17,533 bases of DNA, from assembly GCA_902801805.1 (NCBI GenBank), contig CADCJP010000014.1:1-17533 (forward strand), given 5' to 3'. A program made the translations under genes and the position numbers. This stretch comes from an uncultured Erysipelotrichaceae bacterium. Its GTDB lineage: Bacteria; Bacillota_I; Bacilli_A; RFN20; CAG-826. Below the pieces are notes generated by a model. That model made no database searches. It saw nothing but the letters and a program-made list of their open reading frames with translations, and was not told the origin of the DNA. Shown one piece after another: positions 7,812 to 14,736 of this stretch; positions within the stretch are counted from its first letter, which is position 1; each line of letters begins with the position of its first letter.

Positions 7812-8728
7812 GATTTAAAGTTTTTAAAATTCTTGTTTTAACAATAGCTTTATTTGTAGGAATAGGGGCTTTATTTGGCGGTATAGCTATGTTAATTAAA
7901 CCAGATGGTAGTATCTTACGCATGGAAGAACTGATTCCGTATTTCCAAGTTTTACCATTTGCGGATATCTTATTCCAAGACTATGTCTTCCCTGGTATTG
8001 CCTTAATCATCGTTAATGGTGTCTCTAATGTTATCGCCTCTATCTTTATGCTTATGAATAAGCGTATTGGTTATGTTTTATCAACAGTGTTTGGCTTTAC
8101 TTTAATGCTATGGATTATTATCCAATTCGTTATCTTCCCTTTAAACGCTTTAGATATTATTTATTTCACATTAGGAGTTTTACAATTAATAACGGGTTAC
8201 GTTGCTCTTGTTTCATATAGTCAACAATTCTTTAAATTTGATGAAAATGATTATCAAGACATCTCTAAAGAGTCAAAGACTCTAGTTGTCTATTTTTCTA
8301 GAAAGAAATTCACTAAAAAGATTGCTTATGAAATCGCTAATAAAGAAAAGGGTAATATTGAAGAATTAGTTACTAAAGAAAGAACTGAAGGTGATTTAGG
8401 TTTCTGGTGGTGTGGTAGATTCGCTATGCATAAATGGCCAATGGAGACATTACCTTTAGATACTGATATTAATCAATATGAAAGAATTATATTAGTGACA
8501 CCTATTTGGGTATTTAAGATGTCCTCTCCAATAAGAGACTTCATCATTAAGAATCAAAATATTCTCAAGAACAAAGTAATTGAAGTGGTGTTTAACCATT
8601 TTAATCCATGGTTACCAAAAGGTGCGATTAATGAAGTAAAACAATATATTAACGTATCTAAAGTAGAATCAAAGACTACAATGTTAGGACACACTTTTAA
8701 AGCAAAAAGAAACTCTTTTTTTGAATAG
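7808..8728 (+). CDS. Membrane protein with C-terminal flavodoxin-like domain
   Basis: This 306-residue fusion has four predicted membrane helices in its N-terminal half (about residues 7-30, 60-83, 87-110 and 115-136) and a cytoplasmic flavodoxin-like domain from about 157 to 290. The domain begins with TLVVYFSRKKFTKKIA, which aligns with the flavodoxin opening 'VVYFSRTGNTKKIA', and later contains RIILVTPIWVFKMSSPIRDFI, matching the second FMN-contact loop of this family. The phosphate-binding core TGN is replaced by KKF, so FMN binding may be lost or changed. AAGGAG lies about six bases before the ATG, and the start overlaps the tetR-family stop (ATGA), indicating translational coupling. The pairing suggests a stress-induced or ligand-induced redox or membrane function. 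The N-terminal domain is not assigned. Confidence 0.8.
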   Translation: MRFKVFKILVLTIALFVGIGALFGGIAMLIKPDGSILRMEELIPYFQVLPFADILFQDYVFPGIALIIVNGVSNVIASIFMLMNKRIGYVLSTVFGFTLMLWIIIQFVIFPLNALDIIYFTLGVLQLITGYVALVSYSQQFFKFDENDYQDISKESKTLVVYFSRKKFTKKIAYEIANKEKGNIEELVTKERTEGDLGFWWCGRFAMHKWPMETLPLDTDINQYERIILVTPIWVFKMSSPIRDFIIKNQNILKNKVIEVVFNHFNPWLPKGAINEVKQYINVSKVESKTTMLGHTFKAKRNSFFE

Positions 8729-8759
8729 AAAACCGGATGAATAAAACACATAGTTTTGC

Positions 8760-8787
8760 TGGACATGAAATAATTAATTGATAAAAT
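8760..8787 (+). promoter_or_regulatory. Promoter of the CPBP protease gene
   Basis: TGGACA (8760-8765), a 16-bp spacer and TAAAAT (8782-8787) precede the gene. The predicted start is near 8794, leaving a short leader that contains GAGGAAA before ATG 8810. Confidence 0.5.
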
Positions 8788-8809
8788 AATGAGGCTATGA
8801 GGAAAAATT

Positions 8810-9697
8810 ATGAACGAATCTAAATTATTAAACACAAAACTAAAAACCATCCTTGCGGTATTAATTATCTACGTGATTTGTTTTGCTTTCCGTGCCTTAG
8901 AATACTTTGTTATTCGTACGGATCAAACATTCTTTGGTGAAGCCTTTATCCATAAACTTATTGGTATTGGCTTACTAGTGGCCGCGATATTTACTTTCCG
9001 CTACAAGTTTAGCGATGTTGGTTTAACAACAGGCAAATCATTCTTAGACATTCTTAAAGGTCTGGTCTTTGGCATTGTTGTCTTTATCATCGCTTATGGT
9101 GTAGAAATCATCATTTTAGCCGCTTCTAATAACTTACAAGCAGTGGAACTTTATGTGACTGCTTATTCAGTTGATGCTGGCGAAGAAGTTAAACGTACTG
9201 GTGTCTTCTTCTTAATCTGCGTTATCGGTAACATCATTAACGTTTTAATGGAAGAAGGTGTCTTTAGAGGCTTATTCCAAAAGATGCTCAGCGATAAATA
9301 TAAATTCGTTATTGCTGGTATTATTGCTTCTGTCTTATTCGGCTTATGGCACATCATGGCTCCATTAAGAAGCTTTATTGATGGCAACAAGAGCGCTGGT
9401 GGATTTATCGGTGAAAGCATGATGCTCATCGGTACATCTGCGTTAGTGGGCTTTAAATTTGCGATGATGGGTAAGATGACTGGTAACCTTTATATGGGTA
9501 TGGGCGATCACTTTGTGAATAACACAATTGTGAACATTCTCCACGTCATCAATAAAGAACAAGAAGCGGATAACTTAATGGTTATTAGAATCTCAATTGC
9601 CCAGTCCGTTTCCTTTACTGCAGTCCTAATTTGGTTCATTATTGACCTATTAAAAAAGAAAAAAGCTAACCAACCTCAAGTTGAGGAAGCAAAGTAA
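8810..9697 (+). CDS. CPBP-family intramembrane metalloprotease (CAAX/Abi-like)
   Basis: This 295-residue polytopic membrane protein of the CPBP family resembles Rce1-type CAAX proteases and bacteriocin-immunity Abi proteins. The catalytic motifs are present: EExxxR as E148, E149 and R153 in LMEEGVFRGLF, H181 in LFGLWHIM, and H234/N238 in GDHFVNN. Seven or so hydrophobic helices are visible, including about residues 13-30, 48-64, 83-105, 131-147, 166-183, 203-222 and 262-282, followed by a basic tail. Ribosome binding site GAGGAAA lies about six bases before ATG 8810. It is separated from the flavodoxin-like gene by 81 bases with its own promoter, and a strong terminator follows. The substrate is unknown; CPBP proteases act on prenylated or peptide-type substrates within the membrane. 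Confidence 0.9.
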   Translation: MNESKLLNTKLKTILAVLIIYVICFAFRALEYFVIRTDQTFFGEAFIHKLIGIGLLVAAIFTFRYKFSDVGLTTGKSFLDILKGLVFGIVVFIIAYGVEIIILAASNNLQAVELYVTAYSVDAGEEVKRTGVFFLICVIGNIINVLMEEGVFRGLFQKMLSDKYKFVIAGIIASVLFGLWHIMAPLRSFIDGNKSAGGFIGESMMLIGTSALVGFKFAMMGKMTGNLYMGMGDHFVNNTIVNILHVINKEQEADNLMVIRISIAQSVSFTAVLIWFIIDLLKKKKANQPQVEEAK

Positions 9698-9718
9698 AAG
9701 CGGTTATACCGCTTTTTT
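9697..9718 (+). terminator. Strong rho-independent terminator after the CPBP gene
   Basis: A perfect 8-bp stem AAAGCGGT (9697-9704) pairs with ACCGCTTT (9708-9715) around a 3-nt loop, and the T tract continues to 9718. It begins at the last base of the CPBP stop codon. Confidence 0.9.
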
Positions 9719-9779
9719 ATTTATCTTAAAAAGTTTTTAACCACAAAATGTTACAGTGTGGCATTTTTGTGACACTCGC

Positions 9780-9785
9780 TATGAT
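9780..9785 (+). promoter_or_regulatory. -10 element of the structured RNA candidate
   Basis: TATGAT (9780-9785) matches the -10 consensus at five of six positions and would start transcription near 9792, just upstream of the folded region. No convincing -35 element is visible at 16-18 bp, so the promoter call is tentative. Confidence 0.4.
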
Positions 9786-9791
9786 AACATG

Positions 9792-10016
9792 ACTACGCTA
9801 GCACTTTTGGTTAAAAAGAATGCTTCTCCTTTCTCGAAAGCCTAAGGTCTTAGCTAATGTAATTAAAAAATGTACGCTTGGCACGCGTGCTTGCTTAGCG
9901 AAGGTGTTGTGAAATGAGTGTTCTTAATAGGGAGTGGGAACATTCAGGATACAAGACCAACTCACCATTCCTGATGATCATAAGGGAAAGGTACTACATT
10001 AATAGCACGCTTTTTT
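9792..10016 (+). ncRNA. Structured non-coding RNA candidate, family unassigned
   Basis: This 225-nt stretch lies in a 411-base gap without any ORF and is more GC-rich and more self-complementary than ordinary intergenic DNA here. Helices seen directly: AGCAC-TTTT/AAAAG..TGCT (9800-9808 with 9814-9818 and 9821-9824); CTAA/TTAG around GGTC (9842-9852); GGTGTTG with CAA and CACC (9903-9909 with 9958-9960 and 9963-9966, 2-nt bulge); inside it GAGTGTTC/GAACATTC (9916-9923/9938-9945); TTCCT/GGGAA (9968-9972/9984-9988); and a closing GCGTGCT/AGCACGC (9885-9891/10004-10010) followed by six T. An alternative helix, CGCTA-GCAC (9796-9804) with GTGC and TAGCG (9887-9890, 9896-9900), competes with the closing one. 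Signatures of tmRNA, RNase P RNA and SRP RNA are absent. The family is unknown to me; raiA-type or another large Firmicutes RNA class is a candidate. Confidence 0.6.
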
Positions 10017-10048
10017 ATTGGCTTATTTTTCTTGAATAAAATAAGTAT

Positions 10049-10076
10049 TTGCAGTGCCTTGATTTTAGTGTAAACT
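10049..10076 (+). promoter_or_regulatory. Possible promoter of the diguanylate cyclase gene
   Basis: TTGCAG (10049-10054), a 16-bp spacer and TAAACT (10071-10076) lie upstream of the GGGGAAAG ribosome binding site and ATG 10109. Both elements are imperfect. The leader would be about 25 nt. Confidence 0.35.
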
Positions 10077-10108
10077 TAAAAAATCTTATTACAACTTTGG
10101 GGAAAGTT

Positions 10109-11206
10109 ATGAAAAAGATGCTGAAGACATTTTGGAACTATTTCTGCTATTGCGGAATTGAAAGGGAAGAGTTTAGAAAAGTCAAAAAGGACGCGTATAT
10201 CTCCAATTTTGATGTTTGGAGAATTCTCCATCTCATCATGGATGTCACTTTTGGCCTTTTATTAATCTTTTCCATGCTCAATGATTTCGTAGCTATTAAT
10301 AGAGTCTCCTATCTAATTGCTTTTATCTATTCTGTGATTGCTACTGTGTTTTTCTTTATCTTAAAGAGAGACTCATTAGCCGCCCAATTATTAATCTATC
10401 TATCAATTTCAATGCTCTTCTTATTTGGAGCATTCATTACCCAAAATAAACCAACATCTCCAGCTATTTCTTTTATCGCTTTCTTATTAATTACTCCTTT
10501 ATTCATGATTGATAAACCATTCTTCATGTCTATTGAACTCGTTTTAGCGTCCATTATTTTCTTAGTGTGGATGTACTTTGTGAAAGATATCGAAGTCTGG
10601 AAAGCGGACTTAATGAATACCACAATATTCACATTCGTGGGTATCTTAATTCACGTTATGGTTAATTCTTTCAGAATTAAAGAGTTCGTTTTAATTCATA
10701 AAATCAATGAACAAAAAGACACTGATGAATTAACTGGCATTAAGAATAAAGCCGCTTTAACTAGAGACATTAACGAATTCATTAAGCTAAGTTCTAATAA
10801 CAAAGGTATCCTCTATGTTATTGATATCGATTACTTCAAAAAGATTAATGATACATATGGTCATGATACCGGTGACGTAGTGCTCCATAAACTTGGCACA
10901 TACTTAAAACAAAAGTTTATTAACCACGAAATCGTTGGTCGATTTGGTGGTGATGAATTTATCGTTTTCTTAAGAAACAATGATGATGTTGAAGCTGCCA
11001 AGAAGTTTGCCGCAGAAATCATTGAAGAAACCGCTGAACAAATCAAACTTCCAACTGAAGAATTTACCTTCTCTTTAAGTGTTGGCTTAGTAGTGTACCG
11101 TGGCAAAGAAAAGAACTATTCTGAACTCTTTAAGAAAGCTGATATTGCTTTATATAAAACAAAAGCAGATCGTAGCATCAAATTTAATATCTATAACGAC
11201 GATTAG
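10109..11206 (+). CDS. Membrane-bound diguanylate cyclase (GGDEF)
   Basis: This 365-residue enzyme makes c-di-GMP from two GTP. A short cytoplasmic N-terminus is followed by about six membrane helices (roughly residues 30-200), which probably act as a sensor, and then a GGDEF domain from about 208. The domain shows DELTGIKNKAAL, the metal and nucleotide segment VIDIDYFKKINDTYGHDTGD, and the intact active-site loop RFGGDEF (GGDEF at residues 280-284), so it should be active. The usual RxxD inhibitory site upstream of GGDEF is absent, so product inhibition of the common kind is not expected. I chose ATG 10109 because GGGGAAAG lies about five bases upstream; a longer in-frame reading from TTG 10049 would add 20 residues without family support and overlap the likely promoter. 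Confidence 0.92.
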   Translation: MKKMLKTFWNYFCYCGIEREEFRKVKKDAYISNFDVWRILHLIMDVTFGLLLIFSMLNDFVAINRVSYLIAFIYSVIATVFFFILKRDSLAAQLLIYLSISMLFLFGAFITQNKPTSPAISFIAFLLITPLFMIDKPFFMSIELVLASIIFLVWMYFVKDIEVWKADLMNTTIFTFVGILIHVMVNSFRIKEFVLIHKINEQKDTDELTGIKNKAALTRDINEFIKLSSNNKGILYVIDIDYFKKINDTYGHDTGDVVLHKLGTYLKQKFINHEIVGRFGGDEFIVFLRNNDDVEAAKKFAAEIIEETAEQIKLPTEEFTFSLSVGLVVYRGKEKNYSELFKKADIALYKTKADRSIKFNIYNDD

Positions 11207-11210
11207 TTTG

Positions 11211-11216
11211 TATAAT
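11211..11216 (+). promoter_or_regulatory. -10 element placing the SGNH gene on a leaderless mRNA
   Basis: A perfect TATAAT (11211-11216) ends exactly six bases before ATG 11223, so the predicted transcription start is the A of the start codon. No Shine-Dalgarno sequence is present, and no strong -35 element is visible within the end of the preceding gene. Confidence 0.5.
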
Positions 11217-11222
11217 ATTGCT

Positions 11223-11945
11223 ATGAATAAAAATAAAAAGATATCCTTCAAGGATATCATCTATATTGCGTCTACAGTTTTGCTAGTCGGTGGTCTTATT
11301 ACGACATCCGTCCTTTTAGTGGTCAAAAACAAAAAGGAAGTGTCTGAGGATTATTACGATAAGAAAGTCGCTCAATTCACCATGGAAAACGGCAATTTTT
11401 CCAAAGGGCAAATTGTCTTTATTGGCGATTCCATCACTGACTTATATCATCTTGATGATTACTATCAAGATTTACCTTTAAGAACATATAACCGTGGTAT
11501 CGGTGGGGATGTCACTGGTATGCTATTAAAACGCATCAAAGTATCTCTCTATGACTTAGAACCCACTAAAGTGGTGCTAATGATTGGTATCAATGATATC
11601 AATGGTGGAGTCTCCACGAACACGATATTAGAAAACTACAATAACATCCTAAACGGCATTAAAACGACATTACCATCTGCGAAGGTCTATACGATGTCCA
11701 TCTTACCAATCAATAACGATGTCGCTAGTTATATTGATGTTAAAAAGTCCACGAATAAAATCCTGGAAATAAATCAAGAAATTAAAGAAATGGCGAATAA
11801 CTATTCTTATCAATATATGGATTTACACTCATTAGTGAAAGATGATAGTAATCATCTTAAGAAAGAGTATAGTCTTGACGGTATCCACTTAAGTGAACAA
11901 GGATTTGTCACTTGGACCAACTTAATTAAACCTGAATTACAATAA
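11223..11945 (+). CDS. Membrane-anchored SGNH/GDSL hydrolase
   Basis: This 240-residue serine hydrolase is anchored by one N-terminal helix (about residues 12-34) with the catalytic domain outside the membrane. All four SGNH blocks are present: S70 in IVFIGDSITD, G94 in NRGIGGDVTG, N124 in LMIGINDI, and the catalytic D219/H222 in SLDGIHLSEQG. This resembles the platelet-activating-factor acetylhydrolase-like/TesA-type GDSL enzymes that deacetylate lipids or cell-wall polysaccharides; the substrate cannot be told. ATG 11223 is the likely start. An open reading frame continues upstream into the cyclase gene, but that part has no family support. The start lies 17 bases after the cyclase stop and has its own -10 element. 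A bidirectional terminator follows. Confidence 0.9.
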   Translation: MNKNKKISFKDIIYIASTVLLVGGLITTSVLLVVKNKKEVSEDYYDKKVAQFTMENGNFSKGQIVFIGDSITDLYHLDDYYQDLPLRTYNRGIGGDVTGMLLKRIKVSLYDLEPTKVVLMIGINDINGGVSTNTILENYNNILNGIKTTLPSAKVYTMSILPINNDVASYIDVKKSTNKILEINQEIKEMANNYSYQYMDLHSLVKDDSNHLKKEYSLDGIHLSEQGFVTWTNLIKPELQ

Positions 11946-11949
11946 ACAA

Positions 11950-11981
11950 AAAACGAGCATTAGGGAGTTGATGCTCGTTTT
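11950..11981. terminator. Bidirectional terminator between convergent genes
   Basis: An 11-bp perfect stem AAAACGAGCAT (11950-11960) and ATGCTCGTTTT (11971-11981) flanks a 10-nt loop. On the plus strand it ends in TTTT; on the minus strand the tract is TTTTTTGTTT, which is stronger. It serves both the SGNH hydrolase gene and the minus-strand lipoprotein gene ending at 12010. Confidence 0.88.
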
Positions 11982-12009
11982 AAGTTGGCACAAGAGGAGA
12001 TCGCTAGAA

Positions 12010-13236
12010 TTATGCTTGTGACCAATGTACAGGATCTCTAAAGTCTCCTGTCGCGTAACCGTTAATAAGTCTTACTAAACAGTCATTAAGATATTCAACC
12101 ACGAGTGGTTCCTCGGTAGAGGCTTCAATATGAGAATTGCCTATACCAGAATCATCGGTTAAAAAGACATATTGTCCACCTGTAAGAAGGGATTGAGAAC
12201 GGAATAAGTATTCCGCTTGCTTGGTGACACCAGAACCGCTGACGGTAATGATTTTGATACCTTTATCCGCGGCTTTATAAGCTTGTTCAGACCATTCTAG
12301 AATGTCTTTTTCATGGCTTGGTGCGTCAGCAACATGAATAATTAATTTAGTGCTGTTATCGGACCATTGAGCGTTAACGGCTTCTGCCATCGCTACTTCA
12401 ACAGCTTCAGGTAAGTCACCGCCACCAGCAGCTTCTTGCTTTGCAAACCAAGCTTGTTGGGCTTCAATATCAGAGGTGAAATCACTATATCTAGTGAGAT
12501 AGGTATCCTCCTTATCACGATAGACCATCATCGCTAAGTTAATTGATGAATCAGGGTTCTTTTGTTTGACTTCGCTTAAGACATCGATGATTTCACTTTT
12601 AATATAATTCATTTCATCGCCCATACTACCAGTCGCGTCAACGACGAACATAATTTCAAGGCGATTAGATAAGGTGAAGTCATTTTCTAAATCGATGACA
12701 TCATTATCTTTAACAGTGGTGCTATAGCTAGCTCTTTCACCGTTTTTATCTAAATATGAGATTTCTACTTCGTATTCTTCTTTAGAAATACGAGGGAAGA
12801 GATAAGCAGTTTCGGTATTATCAACGTAATACTTATTAGTTTCACCTTTTACTTTAACGGAGATATCATTACCATTTTTAACAGTTAATTTGACACGGTT
12901 ATAGGTTCTGAAGTATTTTCCGTATTCACGCATATAAGAAGAAAAGACGTTATTTTCTTGGTTTTTTAATCCGTTTAGATTTAACCAGGAATCATATTTG
13001 GCATTATCGTCAATCGCCGAACATGTTAATTGTCCAGGTCTAATCACTGGTCTTTCAGATGAGCCTTCATTAGAAACGTCAGGTTCCATAGAAGCATCTG
13101 GTGATTTTTCTTCATAAGGAGCGTAAGAGACACCATTATAGTAATAGTCACCTTTTGGGGCTGCATTACAAGCACTTAAGGAAATAAGGGCTAAAACTAA
13201 AGTTGATATTTTGATTTGAGGTTTTATATTACGCAT
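12010..13236 (-). CDS. VWA-domain lipoprotein
   Basis: This 408-residue protein is exported and lipid-anchored: a basic N-terminus, a hydrophobic core and the lipobox LSAC with the lipidated C23. A low-complexity spacer rich in Ser, Pro, Glu and Asp (about 40-66) follows, then a beta-rich region (about 105-190). A von Willebrand factor A domain starts at about 192, with VVDATGSMGDEM as a MIDAS variant (D200, T202, S204 in place of DxSxS), D274 in GGGDLPEAVE and D304 in HVADAPSH. VWA domains bind metal and a protein partner; the partner is unknown. GGAGG lies about 10 bases upstream of the ATG on the minus strand. The promoter was not clearly identified; a minus-strand TATAAT lies at 13324-13329. 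Confidence 0.88.
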   Translation of the reverse strand: MRNIKPQIKISTLVLALISLSACNAAPKGDYYYNGVSYAPYEEKSPDASMEPDVSNEGSSERPVIRPGQLTCSAIDDNAKYDSWLNLNGLKNQENNVFSSYMREYGKYFRTYNRVKLTVKNGNDISVKVKGETNKYYVDNTETAYLFPRISKEEYEVEISYLDKNGERASYSTTVKDNDVIDLENDFTLSNRLEIMFVVDATGSMGDEMNYIKSEIIDVLSEVKQKNPDSSINLAMMVYRDKEDTYLTRYSDFTSDIEAQQAWFAKQEAAGGGDLPEAVEVAMAEAVNAQWSDNSTKLIIHVADAPSHEKDILEWSEQAYKAADKGIKIITVSGSGVTKQAEYLFRSQSLLTGGQYVFLTDDSGIGNSHIEASTEEPLVVEYLNDCLVRLINGYATGDFRDPVHWSQA

Positions 13237-13346
13237 ATCTTGGTCCCTCCTACTAATAAGACTGATAAGAGATGGTAAACTGCTAAAATATTTATAAAAA
13301 ATTTAATCAATAGTGACTTACTAATTATAACGAGTATGATAGTTAC

Positions 13347-13352
13347 TATATA
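13347..13352 (+). promoter_or_regulatory. Possible -10 element of the GNAT gene
   Basis: TATATA (13347-13352) would give a leader of about 5 nt before ATG 13364. A competing TATGAT (13335-13340) with GTGACT (13313-13318, 16-bp spacer) would give a leader of about 17 nt. Neither has a clear Shine-Dalgarno sequence behind it. Confidence 0.35.
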
Positions 13353-13363
13353 GAGATATTTAT

Positions 13364-13924
13364 ATGATTTACGAAGCACATGAATTTACATTAAAAAACG
13401 GCTTAAAAGTCACGATTAAATCACCAGAAGTGAGTGATGCTTTAAAGCTGCTTGATAACATCGTTAATGTCTCTAAATCCACGAACTACTTATTAAGTGA
13501 ACCTGAAGATTACGATATATATTATAAGGATATAAAGTTAGAGGAAGATTTCATCGCTTCTTTTAACACTAAAAGAGACTATCTCTTATGCGTTTATTTA
13601 GACGACCAAATCATTGGTAATTCGGCATTAAGATTTAACTATCACGAAAAGGATAAACATCGCGTTAATATTGGTATTGCCATTCAAGAAAAATACCAAG
13701 GCTTAGGTATTGGTTCTATTCTTTTTGATATCATGATTGAACTAGCCAAAAATAGTGAAGGCGTTGAACAAATTGAATTAGATGTGATAAACACTAATGA
13801 GAAGGCGAAGCGCTTGTATCTTAAAAAAGGTTTCAAGAAAACCGGTGACATTCCACATCAGCTAAAGCTTAAAGATGGCACTTATCTCGATGGAGAAATG
13901 ATGGTGCTATTTCTAGAGAAATGA
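13364..13924 (+). CDS. GNAT-family N-acetyltransferase
   Basis: This 186-residue acetyl-CoA-dependent acetyltransferase resembles the Acetyltransf_3/RimJ-like group. The N-terminal half holds the acceptor-binding region (about residues 1-95). Motif A is VNIGIAIQEKYQGLGIGSIL, with the acetyl-CoA pyrophosphate signature Q112-x-x-G115-x-G117, and motif B is NTNEKAKRLYLKKGF (about 143-157), typical of GNAT enzymes. The acceptor (an amino acid, an amine or a protein N-terminus) cannot be predicted. ATG 13364 is the first plausible start; the leader is short and lacks a strong ribosome binding site. It is divergent from the VWA lipoprotein gene and convergent with the small membrane protein genes, separated from those by a bidirectional terminator. 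Confidence 0.9.
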   Translation: MIYEAHEFTLKNGLKVTIKSPEVSDALKLLDNIVNVSKSTNYLLSEPEDYDIYYKDIKLEEDFIASFNTKRDYLLCVYLDDQIIGNSALRFNYHEKDKHRVNIGIAIQEKYQGLGIGSILFDIMIELAKNSEGVEQIELDVINTNEKAKRLYLKKGFKKTGDIPHQLKLKDGTYLDGEMMVLFLEK

Positions 13925-13954
13925 AAAAAGAACAGCCATCAGGCTGTTTTATTT
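13925..13954. terminator. Bidirectional terminator after the GNAT gene
   Basis: AACAGCC (13931-13937), a 4-nt loop and GGCTGTT (13942-13948) form a 7-bp stem. The plus side is followed by TTATTTTT; the minus side reads GGCTGTTCTTTTTT. It serves both the GNAT gene and the minus-strand gene that ends at 13949. Confidence 0.88.
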
Positions 13955-14254
13955 TTCAATTTCTGGATACTTACACAAGATTTCCCTTATTTTGTAAAGC
14001 CTATGCTTATAAAAAGCGGACCCTATAACACAAAGCACGATACCCACAATCATTACTGATATCATTGACCATAATAAAGGTGGGAACCAAGTAGAGTGCG
14101 CATCTACGTGAATGACGCTTAATCCAACTGTGAGAAAAGAAAGAATAATTAAAGCCGCACCAATAAGAACAAATATTAGTCTAATCTTTATGATGCGTGA
14201 CTTTTCTTTTTTAAGTCTTTCAATTTCTTCTAATGATAATTGTTCGTTGTTCAT
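13949..14254 (-). CDS. Small two-helix membrane protein of unknown function
   Basis: This 101-residue protein has a basic, Glu/Lys-rich start (about residues 1-22), a first membrane helix (about 24-46), a short extracytoplasmic loop with HVDAHSTWFPP (about 49-59) and a second helix (about 60-83), then a charged tail. I do not recognise a family. AAGGAA about six bases before the ATG on the minus strand is a normal ribosome binding site. It lies two bases after the stop of the other small membrane protein gene, so the pair is an operon. Both are two-helix proteins with charged tails and may work together. A bidirectional terminator lies at its end and overlaps its stop region. Confidence 0.75.
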   Translation of the reverse strand: MNNEQLSLEEIERLKKEKSRIIKIRLIFVLIGAALIILSFLTVGLSVIHVDAHSTWFPPLLWSMISVMIVGIVLCVIGSAFYKHRLYKIREILCKYPEIEK

Positions 14255-14256
14255 AA

Positions 14257-14676
14257 TTATTCCTTAACTGTTTCGGAATTATCGTTTTGGCTTAAGATAA
14301 CCGTTTGGCATTTACCGTAATCAATATGCACTGCGCGGCAGAAGAATAAAGATACAACGCCAAGGACAAAGACAAAAAGACAAACCGCTAAGATAATAGA
14401 CTGTGTCTGAGAGTATTCATCAAAAGTTCTAAGAGCAATCGATGAAACAACAATTGGAGCGATAGTGAAGAGGATGCCTACCACTAATAAGACAATACGT
14501 AAGACTTTATAAACACCAACTCTCTTTTGTGCTTGTTCTAAACTTGGAAGATTGGTGTAGGCTTGACGGTAATGATCGACGTAGCCGTTTTTAGTTTCAT
14601 CAATCTTATTTTCTATGTTAGAGGCTTGATAATTTTTACTGTATCTTTCAGCATTTAATTTATCTTTGTAGGCCAT
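14257..14676 (-). CDS. Small two-helix membrane protein of unknown function
   Basis: This 139-residue protein has a long polar N-terminus (about residues 1-52, with many Asn, Lys and Tyr), a first membrane helix (about 57-82) and a second (about 91-113), then a tail with Asn, Asp and Ser. I do not recognise a family. GAGGAA about seven bases before the ATG on the minus strand marks the start. It is the first gene of a two-gene operon with the next protein, which starts two bases later. It is divergent from the O-acetyltransferase pseudogene, with about 60 bases between the starts. Confidence 0.75.
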   Translation of the reverse strand: MAYKDKLNAERYSKNYQASNIENKIDETKNGYVDHYRQAYTNLPSLEQAQKRVGVYKVLRIVLLVVGILFTIAPIVVSSIALRTFDEYSQTQSIILAVCLFVFVLGVVSLFFCRAVHIDYGKCQTVILSQNDNSETVKE

Positions 14677-14724
14677 AATTAATTCCTCGCATAAAATGTT
14701 ACCATTTAAGGCTGATTATTGCGA

Positions 14725-14730
14725 TATAAT
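14725..14730 (+). promoter_or_regulatory. -10 element placing the O-acetyltransferase remnant on a leaderless mRNA
   Basis: A perfect TATAAT (14725-14730) ends six bases before ATG 14737, so the predicted transcription start is the A of the start codon. No Shine-Dalgarno sequence precedes this ATG, although family comparison supports it as the true start. The -35 region is weak. Confidence 0.5.
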
Positions 14731-14736
14731 ATTTGC

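Noticed and set aside
9792..10016. tmRNA, RNase P RNA, SRP RNA or 6S RNA
   Set aside because: No alanine-like acceptor or tag reading frame, no RNase P core GAGGAAAGTC-like segment, no SRP GGAAGCAGC loop, and the ends do not pair as in 6S RNA.
10049..10108. TTG start at 10049 for the diguanylate cyclase
   Set aside because: No ribosome binding site, weak start codon, and a good GGGGAAAG site precedes ATG 10109; the extra 20 residues do not resemble the family.
11100..11222. Long N-terminal extension of the SGNH hydrolase overlapping the diguanylate cyclase gene
   Set aside because: The added 41 residues have no family similarity, overlap the end of a well-defined gene, and a perfect -10 element plus ATG at 11223 give a better start.
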